From positions 186,001-250,000 of the forward strand of contig NZ_JAIUGX010000002.1 in the NCBI RefSeq assembly GCF_020164785.1: a stretch of 64,000 nucleotides of DNA, written 5' to 3'. Each line of letters starts with the position of its first letter. The stretch's first letter is position 1. This document shows, piece after piece, positions 62,317-64,000 of the stretch. Below the pieces are notes generated by a model. That model was not told where the DNA came from. It did no database searches and was given only the letters and a program-made list of their open reading frames with translations. This stretch comes from Mesorhizobium sp. ES1-1 (GTDB taxonomy: Bacteria > Pseudomonadota > Alphaproteobacteria > Rhizobiales > Rhizobiaceae). Both the position numbers and the translations under genes were made by a program.

Positions 62317-63249
62317 TTATGGTGTGGATTTGGCACGCAACGCCGGTGAGCCCACCGCCTGCTGGCATTCGTTGATCAGCCAGACGCGGAACGCCGCCAC
62401 CACGTCCCGCTTTGCGCTGCGCTCGGGAATCGTCAGGCAATAGGGTTGGCGCAACGAAATTGTCGTGGGCGACGCTCCCACAAGCCTGCCGTTCTCCAGC
62501 GCCTCGGCACAATAGACCCCTTGCGCCAGCGTCGCGCCCAGTCCCGCAATGGCGAGGTCGAGCGCCGCGCGTGATGAGTTGGCGGAAAGGCCACGCCGCG
62601 CTGGCCCGCGAGGTTCGATACCGGCAGCCTCGAACCAGTGGCGCCAGGACGGAAACGCCGCCCCGGTTGGACCCCAGTCGGTGTGGATCAACGGCAACTC
62701 TGCAACCGAACTCTCGTTCGCTTCGATCGCGCCAACAAGCCGTGGTGCACAGGCGGCATAGACAGCGTCGCGAGCAATCTCCTCGGTCGGGTGCTCACGG
62801 TAATGTGGACCGTAGGAGAGCCTGATGTCGATCAACTCGCGATCGAATGGCACCGGATCGTCCTCACCCCGCAGAGATATGTCGGCCGCGCCATGGCTGG
62901 CGACGAAGCCGGCGAGGCGCTGCGAAAGCCAACCCATGGCCATCGAAGGTGGTACCGAGACCACCAGGCGCGGACGGAACGCTGCGCCGCCCAGCTCTCG
63001 CGAGACGCTGCCGATTTCCTGGAAGGCCAGGGTCAGCCGTGGCAGCATTTCCAAGCCGGCCTCGGTGAGCACGACGCGGCGGTTAACCCGGTGAAACAGC
63101 TTGCGGCCGGTCTGTTCCTCGATGGTGCGGATAAGCTGGCTGATTGCGGCGGCCGACACCGAAAGCTCTTCCGCCGCGGTGGCAAAGCTGCCCGTGCGCG
63201 CCGCGGCCTCGAAGGCCTGAAGCCCCTTTAGTGATGGGAGTGCTTCCAT
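62317..63249 (-). CDS. LysR-family transcriptional regulator (GcvA-like)
   Basis: A 310-residue LysR regulator. The N-terminal winged HTH is at about 8-65 (LKGLQAFEAAARTGSFATAAEEL in part, the start typical of GcvA/AmpR-like LysR members), and the rest is the effector-binding domain. It is divergent from the fatty acid desaturase gene with a 111-bp gap, the classical LysR arrangement, and a T-N11-A element lies between them. It probably regulates the desaturase and itself. The effector is unknown. Confidence 0.92.
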   Translation of the reverse strand: MEALPSLKGLQAFEAAARTGSFATAAEELSVSAAAISQLIRTIEEQTGRKLFHRVNRRVVLTEAGLEMLPRLTLAFQEIGSVSRELGGAAFRPRLVVSVPPSMAMGWLSQRLAGFVASHGAADISLRGEDDPVPFDRELIDIRLSYGPHYREHPTEEIARDAVYAACAPRLVGAIEANESSVAELPLIHTDWGPTGAAFPSWRHWFEAAGIEPRGPARRGLSANSSRAALDLAIAGLGATLAQGVYCAEALENGRLVGASPTTISLRQPYCLTIPERSAKRDVVAAFRVWLINECQQAVGSPALRAKSTP

Positions 63250-63263
63250 GACCGCCGGATAGA

Positions 63264-63276
63264 TAAGGTGAGCTTA
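63264..63276. promoter_or_regulatory. Candidate LysR box (T-N11-A)
   Basis: TAAGGTGAGCTTA is a 13-bp palindromic T-N11-A element with TAAG/CTTA arms, in the middle of the LysR-desaturase divergent promoter, 15-27 bp from the LysR start. This is the expected position for autoregulation and activation. Confidence 0.5.
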
Positions 63277-63360
63277 CCCAAATCGCAGGAATCGTCGTTT
63301 TTGGAAAGCTTTTTTAGCTGATAGAGTTGGCAATAGGATCGACACCCCGGATCGGAGCCG

Positions 63361-64000
63361 ATGGACCATCGCGACATCATCGCCTCATTGACTCCCGAAG
63401 AGCGCAATCGCCTGACGGCCAAATCCGACGCTGCGGGTCTCTTTCAGCTCGCCGCCCACTGGCTCGCGATCCTGATCATCGGATCGCTGATCGCTGCAAA
63501 AGTGCCGTTCTGGCAGTTGCTGATGTTGCCGCAAGGTATCCTGATCGTCTTCCTGTTCACGCTGCTGCACGAGACTGTCCACCGCACCGCCTTCGAGACC
63601 CCGTGGCTGAACGACGTCGTCGCGCGAATATGCAGCCTGGCGCTGGCATTGCCGGCCGACTGGTTCCGGTATTTCCATTTCGCCCATCACCGCTACACGC
63701 AGGATCCGGACAATGACCCGGAGCTGGCGTTTCCCAAACCCGAAACGCTGCGGCAATACCTCGTGCATGTTTCCGGAATCCCGCTTTGGTGGGGCCATCT
63801 CAAGACGATCTACGCCAATGCCCTCGGCGACAGCCAGGAGAGCTACGTTCCGACGAAGGGCCGCCCCAAGGTGCGGGCCGAGGCACGCGCCATGATTGGA
63901 TTTTACGCCGTGCTGCTCCTTCTAGCCGTCTACTTCCGGCTCACGGTGCTTCTTTATATCTGGATCATTCCCGCTCTGCTCGGCCAGCCCTTCCTGCGGC
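63361..64000 (+). CDS. Fatty acid desaturase (3' end beyond window)
   Basis: A membrane desaturase/hydroxylase; 213 codons are present and the frame is still open at the right edge. Membrane helices at about 30-46 and 55-70 precede the first histidine box HETVH (70-74) and the second HFAHH (106-110), which bind the diiron centre. A third box is beyond the edge. The protein begins MDHRDIIASLTPEERN. It introduces double bonds or hydroxyls into acyl chains or related compounds. Divergent from the LysR gene, which probably controls it. Confidence 0.9.
   Translation, partial: MDHRDIIASLTPEERNRLTAKSDAAGLFQLAAHWLAILIIGSLIAAKVPFWQLLMLPQGILIVFLFTLLHETVHRTAFETPWLNDVVARICSLALALPADWFRYFHFAHHRYTQDPDNDPELAFPKPETLRQYLVHVSGIPLWWGHLKTIYANALGDSQESYVPTKGRPKVRAEARAMIGFYAVLLLLAVYFRLTVLLYIWIIPALLGQPFLR

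Overview
The window comes from a GC-rich alphaproteobacterial chromosome. Gene content and protein signatures point to the Hyphomicrobiales (Rhizobiales), most likely Mesorhizobium or a close Phyllobacteriaceae relative. The evidence is the Omp2b/Porin_2-type porins with near-identical signal regions, a PleC/DivJ-type histidine kinase, the rpoZ-rsh-pyrE and acpS-lepB-rnc-era-recO gene orders, a single bifunctional rsh, and leucine catabolism genes controlled by a TetR regulator. It is mainly core chromosome. No rRNA, CRISPR array or complete transposon was seen. There is one tRNA (tRNA-Ser GCT) and one tyrosine recombinase.

Layout. 1-4.5 kb: the 5' part of a PAS sensor kinase (cut by the left edge) and pepN. 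4.7-8.8 kb: a molybdenum hydroxylase large subunit without its partner subunits, translationally coupled to a DMT transporter, and a tail-to-tail MmyB-type regulator. 8.9-16.7 kb: a uracil-DNA glycosylase, ETF-ubiquinone oxidoreductase, a DUF922 protein, a nuclease/phosphatase-fold membrane protein, AMP nucleosidase and small secreted or membrane proteins. 17-19 kb: a Sel1-like protein and a branched-chain amino acid binding protein. 19.5-26.2 kb: leucine/isovalerate catabolism on the minus strand (TetR, ivd, mccB, mccA), with unrelated small genes and a frameshifted gene interspersed. Leucine-derived electrons from Ivd would reach the quinone pool through ETF and the ETF-QO encoded at 10.7 kb. 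26.5-29.4 kb: a HisC-like aminotransferase divergent from a TPR-sulfotransferase.

29.6-34 kb: two divergent porins flank tRNA-Ser and share a 236-bp inverted repeat (2 mismatches counted by eye); an integrase follows. 34-41 kb: alpha/beta hydrolase, lytic transglycosylase, dapA, smpB, a GH25 lysozyme-like protein, family-5 uracil-DNA glycosylase and a NYN nuclease. 41-49 kb: a housekeeping block (rpoZ, rsh, pyrE, VOC protein, GNAT, DUF2062, acpS, lepB, rnc, era). Between era and recO lies a 5-kb block with DUF2147, DUF2177, an unknown membrane protein, a cyclopropane-synthase-like methyltransferase, DUF1295 and a third porin.

54.4-64 kb: recO, a large DUF2339 membrane protein, an ECF sigma/anti-sigma pair, a two-gene operon encoding a GNAT-C39-peptidase fusion and a RimK/RLAN-type ATP-grasp ligase, and a LysR regulator divergent from a fatty acid desaturase cut by the right edge. 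The GNAT-C39/ATP-grasp pair is the best candidate for a poorly described system: one enzyme that could make an amide-linked product and another that could acetylate or cleave it. The porin inverted repeat around tRNA-Ser is the best structural candidate. All identifications are from reading the sequence; no database search was run.
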